Of a stretch of 64,000 nt of DNA, positions 48,257 to 62,289 are shown piece by piece. Under the pieces are notes generated by a model that ran no database searches, was not told where the DNA came from, and worked only from the letters and a program-made list of their open reading frames with translations. Position numbers and translations under genes: made by a program. The DNA is from Dryas octopetala (taxonomy: Eukaryota; Streptophyta; Magnoliopsida; Rosales; Rosaceae): the NCBI GenBank assembly GCA_963921425.1, contig OY992833.1, forward strand, positions 29,498,698 to 29,562,697. Reading direction: 5' to 3'. Numbering within the stretch: the stretch's first letter is position 1; each line of letters begins with the position of its first letter.

Positions 48257-50066
48257 GGTCCGATGGTGTGGGTTTTGGGGGGAGTGAGAGAGAGAGAATG
48301 GGAATACCGGAATAGACTATAGAGTGAGAGAGTATAGAGTGAGTGGCAATTTTGGTATTTGGGAATGGTGTGGGCCCGGGGAATTGAGTGTGACAAAGGT
48401 CATACTTCATGTCATGGGAGGGAGGAGAGGAATAGGAATGGAATGAGGGCAAAACCAGGCTGGAAAGACGTGTACTTTTGTCTGTGCGTGTCTGTGACTG
48501 ACTTTGAGATTTTTAATTTTAAAGGGGGTGGGTGGGACCCAAAAGGAGGGGCAATCTTGAAATCCTGTGGTGGTGGTTTCACCTTAGACATCCGATGGAC
48601 CGTACGATGTGAGTCGTACGGTAGATGTCATGTTGTCGTCGTGTTACTGTGCGCTGGGTTAAAATTTAAAAACTAAAAAAAGTCCTGCCAAGAACAATAA
48701 AGTGTTGAATTGTTCATCTAAAATTAAATATTAGGTGTATTGAATTTAATACTAAATTGTAATATTTTTTTATTTTAACTATTAAAATATTTATATAATT
48801 TCATTTTAGCTACTAAATTTTAGTTTAAATATTAACTTTAAAAAATATGGTTATATAAAACTGTGACTGTTTAACAGTCATAACTTTTTTATTGATTTGT
48901 TATTTTTTCAATATTTGCAAGGCTTAAACTTCAATGTTTAGTCTTTGGGTTATAGGACTTTATCTCCCAAACCTAAATCAAAAGTATGAAATCCTTAAAA
49001 ATTTTGATTTTTTATAAATTTTAAACAATCATAACTGTGACTGTTCGACAATTACAACTGTAACTATTCGACAGTCATAACTATATAACAAACTGATTTG
49101 TGACCTAATCTAAAATGTCTTACTCTAAGTTAGTATCTAAACTAAAAAAAATTAGTGTCTTACTGCTTTTACTGAAAAATTATTGATATTTGATATTTAA
49201 TTCTAATTTTCTATAAAATCTTTGAACCGAAAGTGTGCAAAAAGGGAGCGTTTAAATACTTTAACGTTTGTGAATTACAAAAGGAATCAGTAGATTTCGT
49301 GAAAATAGGAATAGATAATTGGAGATTAATTAAATAGTGAATGTGCAATTTAAGGTGTGTGACCTACACCCTGATCTGGATCCGATGCCCGTAATTAAGT
49401 AAGTTAATGACTTAAAGTAGACACTTTGCTACAAACGTACTCTACACTAGTCTACTGAATTAGTGAATGAAGTTGAGTACTAATTCAGTTGAGTTTGAGC
49501 AATCATACACAATTTAAAGCTTGCTTGAATGCAAACTGAAGAACAGTAAAGATTGAAAGATGGAAGCAAATTTAGTGTATGCAGGATGTAGAAAGTGAAA
49601 TGAAAATGGCGCAGGTCCAAGTGGTATATGTGTAGTGTACAGCTGTACTGCATGCCAGCCATTACTCCGCAATAGCAGCAGTACTACCATACAATATTAA
49701 TTGTTACAACTAATTACCATTTTCAGCTACATTTATATATAGTTACATACAATGGAGTCAATGGACAATAGCAGCAGTAGTAATCAACGCACTAGCCATA
49801 TTTCATATGTCCATCATCAGTTCTTCCATCGGTCCCCATTTTGTGCTTATTCGATCGGAATCTCTCAACTACTTGTCCTATTTCAACTTTTGTGTACCAC
49901 TTCTTCATGAAGCTTTTTCGACTACCCTGAAGCCCCTTCAAAATAGTAAGCAAATCCAACCCAATACACAAGAATGCATGAGTATAACTTTCAAACAAAA
50001 TGCACAATTTTGTTTGTCGTTGGATAAATTGCATATACATGAATGAGTTTGTCAGTGAATCTATAA
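48257..50066. other. GATL upstream region and intergenic
   Basis: GA-rich leader-like DNA next to the GATL start, then AT-rich DNA with the dispersed repeat 48731-49205. No other gene seen. Confidence 0.5.
48731..49205. mobile_element. TA-rich dispersed repeat, copy C
   Basis: A diverged relative of 20758-21473 and 62290-62838. On the minus strand its right end reads AGAATTAAATATCAAAT then CAATAATTTTTCAGTA, and an internal block reads ACATTTTAGATTAGGTCAC. Several GACTGTTCGACA-type short repeats lie in its centre. Ends approximate. Confidence 0.5.
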
Positions 50067-50973
50067 TGGTGCGTTTGGATTGAGAAAAAAAACTTGAAAT
50101 TTAAATAAAACTTAGCATTTGAGAAATTATATGCTCTAATTTCCTTGTTTGGGTACATAAATACAGAATTTTGCAAATTCTATGTGGAAAAAAACTTGGG
50201 ATTTGAAGGCTGTAAATTCCACCTAAATTGGTGTCATTTTCAAAATTCCAGTTTTTATAAAAAAGAAAAAGTCGTGTTCACCTATCACCTTGCCAATTAA
50301 TCACAATACCACCACCACTACCACCACCTCCGCCGTCACCACCACTGTCGCACCACCATCTCTGCCGCCATTACCACCACCTCTGCCGCCACTACCACCA
50401 CCTCTGCCACCACTACCACCACCACTGTCGCCACTACCACAACCACCACCGCCGTCGCCACCGCCACCGCCACCGCCATCACCACCGCCACCGCCACCGC
50501 CATCACCACCGCCACCACCACCGCTACCACCACCACAACCACCAGCACCACCTCTGCCGCCACCACCTATGCCGCCACTACCGCCGCCGCCGCCACCATC
50601 ACCACAACTGACACCGCCACCACCACCACCACCATCACTACCGACACTGACACCACCGCCACCACCGCCAATGCCGCTGTTGCCGCCACCTCCAATACTC
50701 CAATTTTCGCCGTCACCATTTCTTCCACCGCTCGTGGACCATTACCCCTACTACCATCGTCAACTGACCACAAGCATTATTTTTATTGTTGCCACCATGC
50801 ATCACCATCACTCTTTTATAAAACTACTATAAATTTCGTATTTAAATTACATTATGATTACATTTATCCAAACAAGAGAATTTACAAATTCTAGAATTTT
50901 AAATAACGTCATTTTAAATTCCGTCATTTGTGAATTCCTAAGTAGTTTCAAACTACTTCATCCAAACGCACCA
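50067..50973. mobile_element. Harbinger-like MITE containing a CCN-repeat block
   Basis: Terminal inverted repeat TGGTGCGTTTGGAT at 50067-50080 and its complement at 50960-50973, flanked by TAA on both sides (50064-50066, 50974-50976), as in PIF/Harbinger elements. The interior is dominated at about 50305-50700 by impure CCA/CCG/CCT triplet repeats. These create a 180-codon Pro-rich frame on the plus strand and Val/Ala-rich frames on the minus strand, all by repetition. Confidence 0.7.
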
Positions 50974-53900
50974 TAATAAATATTCGGGAGGGAAATTATT
51001 AACTTTATCTTTGATTTAATTAATAAATCACTAGTATTACTCAACCTCTATAATTCTACATGACGTTTGAAGGGAGGAATATATATTGGACAATCACTTG
51101 AGGACATAACTGATTTGTCTCTATATTTGTGTGTCATTGAATTATTTCCTAACAGATGTGATTTTAATTAAAGAAACACCAAATTAACAATAAACGTGTG
51201 CAGCAGTACTGCAAGTCACGGGTACTGATGACCCGATGAGAGTTCAACACATGCAAATTACTAAATTAGTCACAAACCTACAAAGCTCCAACGGAAGGTA
51301 CAAATTACAACAATTAATTACGATATTTTAAAGATTAGTTTAGAGCTTGATTATTGGTGGAATAAATAACATATTAAGCATACCAGTGGATTGTGGATAA
51401 CTGGATATAGCAAGTGGCATATTAGTTCACACTGATTGTCTCATTCTCTGAATTTATTATACCATTAATTCAAAATGAAAGTATATATGTGCCTAGCTAG
51501 CTAATTAAATTGAAAATTAACATGTTTGGTGAGGTCGTTGGAACATTTAAACTAGAATACTAGAGTTAAAACATTGCGGTCTATTCCAACAATTTCATTT
51601 ATTTGCTCACCACTCAAAGCTACCAATTATATCTCAAAAAATTGTTGGCTAAAAACGACGGTTCTTGCTGTTGCAATTTGCCAAAAATTGAAATATAATA
51701 TTGCTCTTGAAGTAGAAACTTGGCATTAAGCATACCAGAACAAATATCATAAGCGATGTGTATACAAAAAAATAACATTCTCTCATTTTTTGTGTTTGAC
51801 TTTTCTTTTTACCTCAGTGATAATAAATTAACTACTCTCTTTTTTTTCCCCTCATATTTTGAAATGAGATTTATAGTTTTATGTTACTATATTAGAATAT
51901 AATATGTTTAAGTACGTACTTTTTTGCATTTTATATCAAGCTCTAGTACAAATACATCTACTAATTATAGGGAATATTTCAAGTTGGATCACGAACAAAA
52001 AAAATTTAAAATTCATACATTAACTAATTAAAACTTATAATATAGCACATCCGTAAAAAAAAAAATATTCAGATGATGGAAGACTTGAAGTTGATGGTTG
52101 GTAGTACCACTAAGTGTGTTCAAAGGTCATTGAAACTTTGTAAGATTTTTCGAAATATTAGATGGTTAATTTTACATATGGATCATTCTAAGCTCAAACA
52201 CATCAGTAGAGGGGCAAATGCAACCACAGATGCACTAGCTGAGGTTGGACATTCAAGTCTTCTAGTCTACCTCTTCAAGTAACCGCTAACCAGTTTTACC
52301 AATTTATGCACTGACTGCCCAACACTCTCAACTAATGTAGGTAAGCAACATGTATGACCATATTGTGCAATGTTATTTGTCAGCCCTGCCAGTAAAGTAG
52401 TACAACAAGAGTTATAGCTCATACATAATAGTAATACATGAAATGGAAGAACACAAAGTGGTCTCAGCAGAACTGGTTAGTAGTAGATAGCTAGTGCAAA
52501 ATATTGATTAAAGTATAACAAGCCATATTACTTTTGTGGGAAGGTATAAGATATGATATGTCTTAAATTAACAAGTAACATGAATTAGCTTGAGTTGAAA
52601 AAAAATTTAAACCTCACAATCCACATATAGTGGATTCAACATAGTGCTATGGATCTAGAGATTGTATAATTTTCTTACCACAATTCTTGTTGAAAACTAA
52701 TAACAATACTATATTAGAAAAAATGAAAAGTAAACACTTCAGCATAGTTCTCATTGCTATGAGAAAAACTCCCAGCTTGGAACAACCAAACAAAAAAACA
52801 ACTAAAGCTAAGTAAAAGCCCAAAAACAATTATGATGAATAATTGTAAAACCCATAACAATTCCTTAAATCCACAAAGAATTGAAAAACCCAAAAGATTA
52901 ATAGACCAACAACCATATGATGAATATATCATAATAATCAATTATGCATTTTTCCACATCAAACTTGAACAGTAGCTTGTCCCCACAAACTAAAAGGCAA
53001 TCAAATTCAAGGAAAAAAACAAAAAGGAATAACCCAATTTTAGCTACACATTCATACAAATATATATATCAAAATTTTCCACATTTTGTCACCTACTAAA
53101 CGATTCCTCACCAAAAAGGAGGCAATAAAACAAATACAGATAACAAATTCTGATATTTTCCTTTTAAGACTGAAAAGCATAAAAATCAAGAATAATTGAA
53201 AAATAAAAAATTAACGAATTACCTACTAGAGAAGGGAGACGATTTACTCTGATGTTTGTGAAGATTGAATTGAACAGTAATAAGAAACATATTAAACCCT
53301 ATAATTAAAGAGTTGAAGGCCATCCACCCAACCCAGAAAAGAATCCAAGTGTGTAGTAGGAGTGGGAGCTGAAAGGGGAATAATGAAAAATGATAAGAAA
53401 TAAACCATAGATTGGACTTTCCTGAGCCCCTGCGGCTTCTAGAGGGTGGTTCAATCAAACCACAAAAAAAATTAAGGAAGGAAAGAGTGAAGAGAAGCAG
53501 AAGAAGAGTGAACTAGTGAAATTCAGAGAAAAAAGACAAGTGGAAGAGAATGGAACACCTAAGAATTAGATGAGACATGTGATGTAAATTGTAAAAATGA
53601 TTAAGGATATTTTAGATGTTTTGAAACAATTCATTAAACATCTGTCGGTTCCCAACTGCTTTTTGTAAAAACGGAAATGAAAAATAATCTCACAGTTGCT
53701 TCTCCAAATTACTGTTATTAACGGTGATTTTTTTATAAAAAACAAGTTTCCCCTCTTTTACCAAACGGGATGTGTACCTGAAATTTTGAAAACAAATGCT
53801 TTAACCCTTAAGAATCAATATCAAACGGTGCCTAAGCCACATGCAGAATATGCAGTGATGCCAGTAACCACCCCAAATTTCCTCCGCCAGGATGAAATTC

Positions 53901-54571
53901 TCCTCTCTCTTCCCTCTTCCCACTTCCGGTTGTACTAACTAAAAGCCAGTAGTTGTAACCATTAGTGGGGGCACGTTAGGACCCTACTTGTAAATCACGG
54001 ACGTACAGGCACTTACCATTGCACGACGTCGTTTTCATTTCATTCTCTTTCATTACAAATTAAACCAACCTTTTTCCATCTATGGTTAGTTGCGTACCCA
54101 CTATCCCCGCCACTAACCAAGCCTCAGAGACAATCTCACAACTAAATTATATATTCTACAAATCTTTATAGAGAGGTAACGACGCGATAACTAGTAATCC
54201 GATTGCATAATTATCGAATTTCCAACGACTTTTGTGGACTCAGGTCCCGAATTAACTCACTGTCACACCAAATCAGTAAAATTTATTGACGTAATTAAAT
54301 CGTTATTGACTTATTACTTTATTAGCAACCCACCACGTACTGACTACTGAGCTTAAGCAACTCGACCCAAAGTCCAAATCTGACCACCTTTTAATTCTAT
54401 TCAATTCGATTCAATTCTGAATCGTCTTCACTCTTCCCCGCTAATCTCGCCCCCACTCTCTTTTCTCTTTCTTTATCTTCTTCTTTCTCCCTCCTTCACT
54501 TTCACGACTCAATTGCGTCAATCTGTCCGAACAAAGACACTGACTCAGACTCAGACACTCGCTCCAAAAAA
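50974..54571. other. intergenic, repeats and RLP4 upstream region
   Basis: AT-rich. Contains an RNase-H-like remnant (52073-52282), a start-less hydrophobic ORF on the minus strand (53219-53458) and, on the right, the CT-rich leader of RLP4 (54425-54520). No complete gene recognised. Confidence 0.5.
52073..52282 (+). pseudogene. possible RNase H-like remnant of a non-LTR element
   Basis: The last third of a 69-codon frame reads HISRGANATTDALAEVGHSS, similar to the end of plant RNase H domains (H-x-x-R-x-A-N-x-x-A-D-x-L-A). No upstream catalytic residues or reverse transcriptase are present. If real, it is a short relic; the match is brief and from memory. Confidence 0.35.
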
Positions 54572-57500
54572 ATGCCCCTCATCTTCGTCCTCCTCTCCCT
54601 CTCTCTCTTCTTCTCCTCCTCCTCCTCCTCCGCCTCTCCACCACCTTATCCCTATGGTAACAACCTCCACACTCCACTCACATTACACACACTCACACTC
54701 TCTCTGACCACCAACCACTTTAACTAACTCTTTAACTGTAACTAACTTCACTTCTCCCTCTCTCTCTTTCACAGGACTCTCCTACCACATAGATTGCGGC
54801 AGCCCCACCAACTCCACCGACCCATTCAACACCAACTGGCTTTCCGACCGCTTCTTCACCGGCGGCGCCACCGCCATCGTCTCCGAGCCCCTCCAATTCC
54901 GCCACCCCCAGGAGAAGACCCTCCGCTACTTCCCCCTCTCATCCGGCAAAAAGAACTGCTACGTAATCCCCAATTTGTCCTCCGGCCGCTACTACATCCG
55001 AACCTTCACCGTCTACGACAACTACGACGGCAAGTCCCACTCTCCCTCCTTCGACGCCTCCGTCGAGGGCACTTTGGTCTTTTCCTGGCGCTCCCCTTGG
55101 CCCGAGAACCTCGCCCGAACCGGCGCCTACGCCGATCTCTTCGTCTTCGTCTCCGACGCCCAAGCCGATGTCTGCTTCTACAGCATAGCCACCGACCCGC
55201 CCGTCATTGGGTCGCTCCAGCTCGTTCAGGTGGACCCGACGTCGTACGACGCCATTTCCATCGGCCGCAACTTCATTCTCGTCAATTACGGTCGATTCAC
55301 CTGCGGCTCCGATCAGTGGGGTCCGGGATTCAGCAACGACACAGACCTATTTAGTCGTTCATGGCAATCCGACTCCGATTTCCGATCCAACGGCGCCAAA
55401 TCCCTAGTCCGAGCGATATCCACTAGAAACACCATCGCCAACACCGACCAAGCTCCCAACTATTTCCCGATGAAATTGTACCAATCGGCGACGACGGTGG
55501 GCGGCAACGGAGTGTTGGAGTACGCTTTGCCGGTGGACGCAAAGCTCGATTACTTGCTGTGGTTCCATTTCGTAGAGATCGATTCGAGCGTGACCAAGCC
55601 GGCGCAGAGAGTGTTTGATATTGTCATCAATGGCGAGAATGTGAGTCGGGTCGATATCTACAAGGAGGTCGGGAGCTTCGCAGCATATACATGGCATTAT
55701 ACCGTCAAGAATTTGAGCAGTACCGAATTGAGCGTGAAGCTTGTCACGGTGGTCGGTGCGGCGGTGATCAGTGGGCTCGAGAACTACGCCCTGGTTCCGG
55801 CTGATCTTGCCACCGTTCCAGAACAAGGTACTATAATGTGAAATTGTAGTGAATTGACAATGAAAATGGTTGAATTGGGGGCTTATTTTGCAGTGGTTGC
55901 TATGAGAGCATTGAAGGAATCGCTTCGCGTTCCCGATAGAATGGGGTGGAATGGTGATCCTTGTGCTCCTACTAGTTGGGATGCTTGGGAAGGAGTTACT
56001 TGCCATCTCAATAAGAATGAAACTGCCCTTGTCATATATCGAATGTAAGAATTTGATTTTCTTTGCTATTTGAGAGCTTCAGTTGTAGGTCATATGCATT
56101 ATGTGTTCAATAATTATATCATATGTTTCAGTGATCTTGGAAGTCAAGGCTTGAAAGGGTATATCAGTGACCAGATTAGTCTCTTGTCAAACTTGGTAAG
56201 CCTGTAAGTATCAGCTGCAAAACTAATATTTAGTGGATATCCTCTATAGCTTCAACTTATTGAGGATAAAAGTTCATATTGTTTCTTTTAAATAAAATTA
56301 CAGGAACTTAAGTTCTAATTCTTTGGAGGGCACATTACCATCCGGATTAGGCCAAAAATCTCTCATAAGGCTGTAAGTCTCACTCACTTTCCTTCCTTGT
56401 CAGTATTAATATTATTGAACTTTGTTTTGAAAGCTATGTTCTGTTTAATTTCCTTGTGTATCTCCAAACTGTTCTTTAAGCTAATATTTAAGGTTGTTTC
56501 GGGGACCCTCCAAACTAGTAATATTGAAGTTGTGCAAAGCGATAGAGCAACCGTTAACTTCATATAGTGACATATTTACATTTTGTTTTTTATTTTTCAC
56601 ATTGGTTGCATGATTGAGTTTCAATATTTATTGTTTGTACATTGCTGTTTGTAGGGATTTGTCAGACAATCAATTTACTGGGCCTATACCTGAGAGTTTA
56701 ACCACTTCAAATCTCCAGCTTGTGTAAGTTATCTGCCTGTTTTGGGACTTTTGGTATTTTGTTCCCATCTTTTGGTGAAAGTGGAGCTATGTTGCATTGT
56801 CTTTTAGTAAGGTACAGCCGTGATTTGTTCCATGCAATTCAAATAGGTATTCCAATTATGTGGGTTTTCATTTGGTGGTGTGAAGCTCTTTACTATGAAA
56901 ATGTCCCCATGATCATAGAATAATAACGTTGTGGGTTTGTAAGTACCCAGGAATCTGATCATATGGTTTATTGTACCAAAAACCAAAGATAAATTTTACA
57001 TACTGTTGACTTTTCAACATCTCTAAAGACTGTGAAACTGCTGTTTTGAATTTCCTCTAGTCTTGTAATCAATAGGCATTCTGCTCTTGAAATTTTAATA
57101 ACACTCTATCTAAGCATGTAAGCATAAGTTGTAGAGGAAAATTATAGGCACACTTTAGGGCTGAAGACATTGACCAGCGAATACAAACTAAAATGTACTT
57201 GTTTATTGAAACACATGTTAAGTTTTGTTAATCTGCAAGGAACCAAATTCCATGAGTTTGAAAAGTCTCAATATTGTTAATATGTATTCTCTGTTTTCAG
57301 GCTATTGAACAATAATTTATTGGAAGGTCGAGTACCAGAGGAGCTATATTCAATTGGTGTGCATGGCGGAGCTATTGAGTAAGTCATAATTTAATTTGAT
57401 ATTCTTAATTACTCCTTTTGATATGTTATTTCAAATTGTGATGAAGTGTGAGTTCTCAATATTTGCTTGTAAGCTTGTTGCTCTCCATTTTGTTAATAAT

Positions 57501-58604
57501 TAGATTTTAATTTATACTCATAACACGGTAATGAGCCCAGGATCTGTACTTCGTGTTCCCTTCCCAAAGGATAGTCTCACTCTTTTTTTTTTTGTTTTGG
57601 GGGGGGAGGAAGTTTGAGCCTTGAAATCTCATTCTGTTCAAAGTTGTGGGATGTCAAACTTCATAAGCTACAAACGATGTTTCTGTTGGTTGTAAGATAC
57701 TTTTTTTCTTCCCATCCATCTTTTGTCTTGGAAGGATAAAACGTGAACATGGGTTATATATATGTTCCTGTATATATTGTTTTCACCCGCAAACTTCTGT
57801 TCCTAGGGATAGGCAAAGTCTCAACAGAACCTGCTGTATTGCTGTGAAAAAAGAGAGAATACTGTTCAAGATTTGCTATTAGTTGTAAACTTTTTCAGTT
57901 CCATTGACTGGACTTCACAACAGGGTCTGGCCTGGCCTTGGGTGTTCAATTGTGTACTCTACTAGAAGATGAACCCAAGACCTATTCCTTGAAAGGATGG
58001 TGTGATCCTTGGTCTAGTAGTTGCATCAGTTTGCAACATACCTATTAATGGTTATCACATGTCTTGCACTTGCTAACTTTGTTTCTTGTTGTTGGTTAAG
58101 ATAAATCTTGAATGTAGTTTTTTGTTGTATATTTAACCAATGAGCTACTATGTTTCTTTGACAGTCTCTATGGTAACAAAGGTTTGTGTGGTGTACCATC
58201 TTTGCCCGATTGTCCTATGTTTTGGGAAAATGGTGGCTTATCCGAGAAGGGTAAAATTGCAATAGGCATATCTTGTGGTTTTGTTTTTTGTATGCTGCTG
58301 TTGGTGTTATACATGATCTACATGCGAAGGCGTAGGTATGATTACGACTTCAGCCTACCTCACGACTTAATGTGTAAGTATGATTTGAAATAAGTTCAGA
58401 TTTCTCAGTTTGTCTTTCTTGTAACTTATTATTGATTACATCTGTTTGGAAGAGTTCTCTTATTTCTTGCATCTGACGGGCTGTTTCTTTTGGTTTTCAG
58501 CACTTGCTGCTAAGAGAAACAGGTATCAGAGACAGAAGTCCTTGATGCTTCTTGAAATGGAGAGCCAACATGCCAAGGCATTATCGCCTTTTACTCCCCG
58601 ATAG
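54572..58604 (+). CDS. RLP4: RLP4, malectin-like LRR receptor-like protein
   Basis: Kinase-less cell-surface receptor-like protein, related to Arabidopsis RLP4 (At1g28340). Exons: 54572-54656, 54775-55827, 55894-56044, 56132-56203, 56304-56372, 56655-56723, 57301-57378, 58165-58373, 58501-58604; 629 aa. Order: signal peptide (LIFVLLSLSLFFSS), malectin-like domain from about residue 29 to 370 (YHIDCGSPTN, FVEIDSSVTKPAQRVFDI), a linker with GWNGDPCAP, then a short LRR block encoded by several 69-78-bp exons (NLSSNSLEGTLP, DLSDNQFTGPIPESL). A Cys-capped segment with GNKGLCGVP follows, then a single transmembrane helix (about 556-579), a basic RRRR stop-transfer and a short cytosolic tail with no kinase domain. 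Each LRR exon is phase-consistent. The gene appears intact. The family call is firm; the ligand is unknown. Confidence 0.95.
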
Positions 58605-61600
58605 TGAATGGAGTTTTCTCAAAGAGGAAAGCAACAATGTTAACATTCCACTCACCACGAAGACTGCAAACAATGAGGACCTTGATTGTGTTTGTACAGA
58701 TTTCTCAATTATGATGTGGACGGCAGCCCTGCTTCAGAAGATTGCTTCAGGTTTTTGGCATTCTCAAACAATTTGTTCAGGAATGAGGTCCTCCTGAAGC
58801 CAGCCTGCAGAAATTTTTGACTGACGAGAGAAATGCATAAGTCCCCAGCCATGTTATACCAAAGTTGCCACATTAATTTAATGATAATATATTGATGTAA
58901 ATTTATAGTTGAATTCATGGAATGGAACTACACAATTCTACCATCTGGTCTCTGTTTCATTGTTTCTGAATCGTAGTCCAATTATTTCACCCCCTCCCCC
59001 CAATTATACGCTGATTTTTTAGTCTTAGACTAGTGTTTTTGCCTGATGTGTGTATTTTTGTAGTGGATTTTCATATAGCTAATTTATGGGGATCTGATTT
59101 CTTACCCATCTAATATCTATCTTTGTTTATTAGGGAACAGAGAACGAAATTAAGAAAGAGAGAAAAGTAATGGCTTTCTTAAATCTTAATTGGAAAAATT
59201 AGTAGCTCAACGTTAATGAATTTTCCCCTCTGTTCAGTCGAAGAAAAAAAAATGGAATAATAAATAAAACAGTTATTAATCTTCTCCAAATGCTTATTAT
59301 GGAGGAGTCCGATTGATGTGTGCTACTATACGTAATCAAGAAATAGTTAGGCATATTATCGAGGTTGACATGGTTGACCTCGCATTATGCAATATTGTGC
59401 ATGAACTCCAATTAAAAATATTATATTTAACCTAATAATGAGGTATTTCTTTCAAAGTCTGATTTTTAACCCAACAAATATCTATCTTAGGGGGAGGAAA
59501 TGCCTTTATTATATATAAAATATATAAACTATTGTTACTTAGCGTGATAGAATTTTCATCCCTGTTTGGAAAAAATAAAAGAAAAGTAATTAAAAAAGAA
59601 CTTATTCACTTCAAGTCTTCAACAATATGGCTGGTGGAAGTGGATTTCAATCCCATATATAATTAGTATTTATAATTAGTACTATGCAAATCAGTTATCT
59701 TTACACAATTATATAATTTATATATATATATAAAGCCACATGTTAATATCTTATAGTTGATGTTGCATACAAAGCAGTGCATATTGTATAGAATTCTGAA
59801 GCAGATGACTTCCCAAAGTGTGAGATTAGCTGCCTGCTGCCATTTATAATATGGTGTTAGACTATATATTAGTAGTAGTTTGACCAAATTAATTAAGATG
59901 CAAAATAAAGTCAGTAGGGCAGCACGTTGTTTCAATCAGAGAAACCCGGCCGCTGTGAAACAATGACCCTCCTATAACACATGATCCCACCTCATTAGGC
60001 TCACCTCTACAGCTCAGATTTCATGTCACGTTGCAAATTGCAATGATATTTTCGAAAATTCTAATAAATGAGGACAACTCATGTCATGCGGACACAAGTA
60101 TTTTACATTTGAATTCAAGTGAGTTTAACATTTTTTTTCTTGAAATATAGATTCTTCATTTTTACATCTGTCTGTTACATAAATGGTATAAGCAATATAA
60201 ATGTTGCATGATATTTTAGACCACAGCAAGAGCAACCCTGCAAAATTTAGTCAGCAGCAATGCTTTATGCTCTAGTGTTGGAGTCACGGAATCTCTCTGT
60301 CATGGTTTCGTTTCACACATGACATGACTTGTGTGACGAATTGTCAAAAACGAACTTAATTAACTCATCATCATCCCCTGGGCTTTGAAGGTGACCCATC
60401 AGTACTATTAAACAATGAATTAAACATAATTAATGAATGCATGCATTCCTTAAACTAGCAGTATATGTTTAGCATTAACAAAATATTCCACGTTGCCTGT
60501 TTTCGCTCCCACAGCCCACTTGTCTCTTTCAGACTTTCCCTACTCTTGGTCTTGGGTCTTCGTTTCTTGGACTGCTTCTGCTTGTTCAAACGAATATCTC
60601 AAACATCATCATTTCTTCGAATCCACTTTTGAATACCAAGTCTTAGTTTAGGGGAATCACTAAAATATAATATCAGAGATCAAATCACCATATATGACCG
60701 ATTGTGCTTCGTGGAACTGATCATGATACTGATCGATCAAGCACTTAATCAGTGGTAGCTAGGAGCCCCCAATATTCAATTCCAATTAGACCCCCCGCTT
60801 GAACCCTGAAAACCCAAATAATCAATTAAGCAGCTTTGTATATCTTTTAATCATTGCACTAATTAACTGAAGCTTTGCACCTCAATTGAGACTTTGTCAA
60901 CATGGGAATCAACTGGGTCTGGATTGCATGAATCAACCTAACAAATTGTATGGTGCACAAACTCATAGCAATGAGAGATCAGAGGCTCAGAGCATTGGCC
61001 TTTTGACTCTGGACTCCAGCAATTAGCAAACAGCCAAGTTGACTCTTCTTTAATACAAGCGTCTGCCAACACTTTCAGACGTTTAAATTAAAATTAAGAC
61101 TTCAGGCATTCTTTTTTAGTTTTTTCGTCCTTTTGAGTGATATTTCCACGTCCAACTACCATTCTGGATCAAAGTCACACTCTCTAAATTATAAAATTAA
61201 TACGCCTTTTGACATTGAAATAATTAAGTAGACTTTAAATTCAATAATATATGATCTAAAAACCAAAGTAAACCCTAATGAAATTATGCATAATTAACAC
61301 CAACAAATCATGTTGTAATTTATAAAGACGCTTCTCTTCCATTTTTCAATGGGTTGTGATCCAGAATCTGAAAACCTACCCCCGAAAGAAAAAAGAAAGA
61401 AAAAAAAAAAAAAAGCTTTTTGTTGAGAAAATGGAAGGCCATCAATTAAACAGAGTTGGATTGTTTATTTATTTAATTTAATGATATTTTAAGATCGGGT
61501 TTTACCCTGATATTGATGAAACCGAGCACCAGTTACCGGACACCCCACTGGTTAAACCCCTCAGATGCCCATAGGCCATCAAACTTGTTGACTAATTCTC

Positions 61601-62289
61601 TCCTAATTGCAATTAAGCATATAAAATTGTTGACACCACATATATAGCTTCACTTCCAATTCAAACAGTAATTAGTCTTCCCTTAAATGCGTTGATGGAT
61701 GAATCCAATTAACGTACTAACACACGAAATCAAGAAATAGTTAGGTATATTAATTATTAAGTGTTCACTTGGTTGACCTCGTTCTTTGTATCTTGTGCAT
61801 AGACTCCTAGCCATCTTACCCATGATGCCATGATTTTCTTAATTCACTGTGTAACGACTAATTCTTAAACCGGCCATATTTTATAGGTCCTCTCATAATG
61901 TTGCGGACTTCATTCTTTGTGTGTCCTAACTCATTGCGAGATGAAGTTTCGAATACAACGTCTCATGCAAAAGCTACTCCATAGTGTAGTGATCAAGTAA
62001 GGTAAAATTTCTTATCAATCTCGTAAGTTCGGCGAAAACTGATTGAGAACATCCTTAATTATCAAAAAAAAAATACTACTCTATAGTGTGGTAAATATCA
62101 AATGTATGAATGTTAGGTATTTATATTAAAATTAATTGACAATAGTAAACATAGTTCAAGATCCTTATAAACTACTATGTCATACCTCAAGTTTCAATAT
62201 AAACTCTTTCTATCAGCAAACATATTGATGTAATATATACACATTATTATTACATATTTAACATGTTATATTGCGATATAATAAATTTA
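58605..62289. other. intergenic
   Basis: Starts with the RLP4 3' UTR (to about 58960). The rest is AT-rich with no coding region, RNA gene or clear transposon ends that I can see. Confidence 0.5.

Noticed and set aside
50290-50832. 180-codon proline-rich open frame
   Set aside because: Made of impure CCN triplets inside a transposon with TAA duplications; the opposite strand is equally open, so it is not evidence of a gene.
54794-55354. 186-codon Arg/Leu-rich frame
   Set aside because: Wrong frame of the GC-rich RLP4 exon 2, whose correct frame shows the malectin domain.
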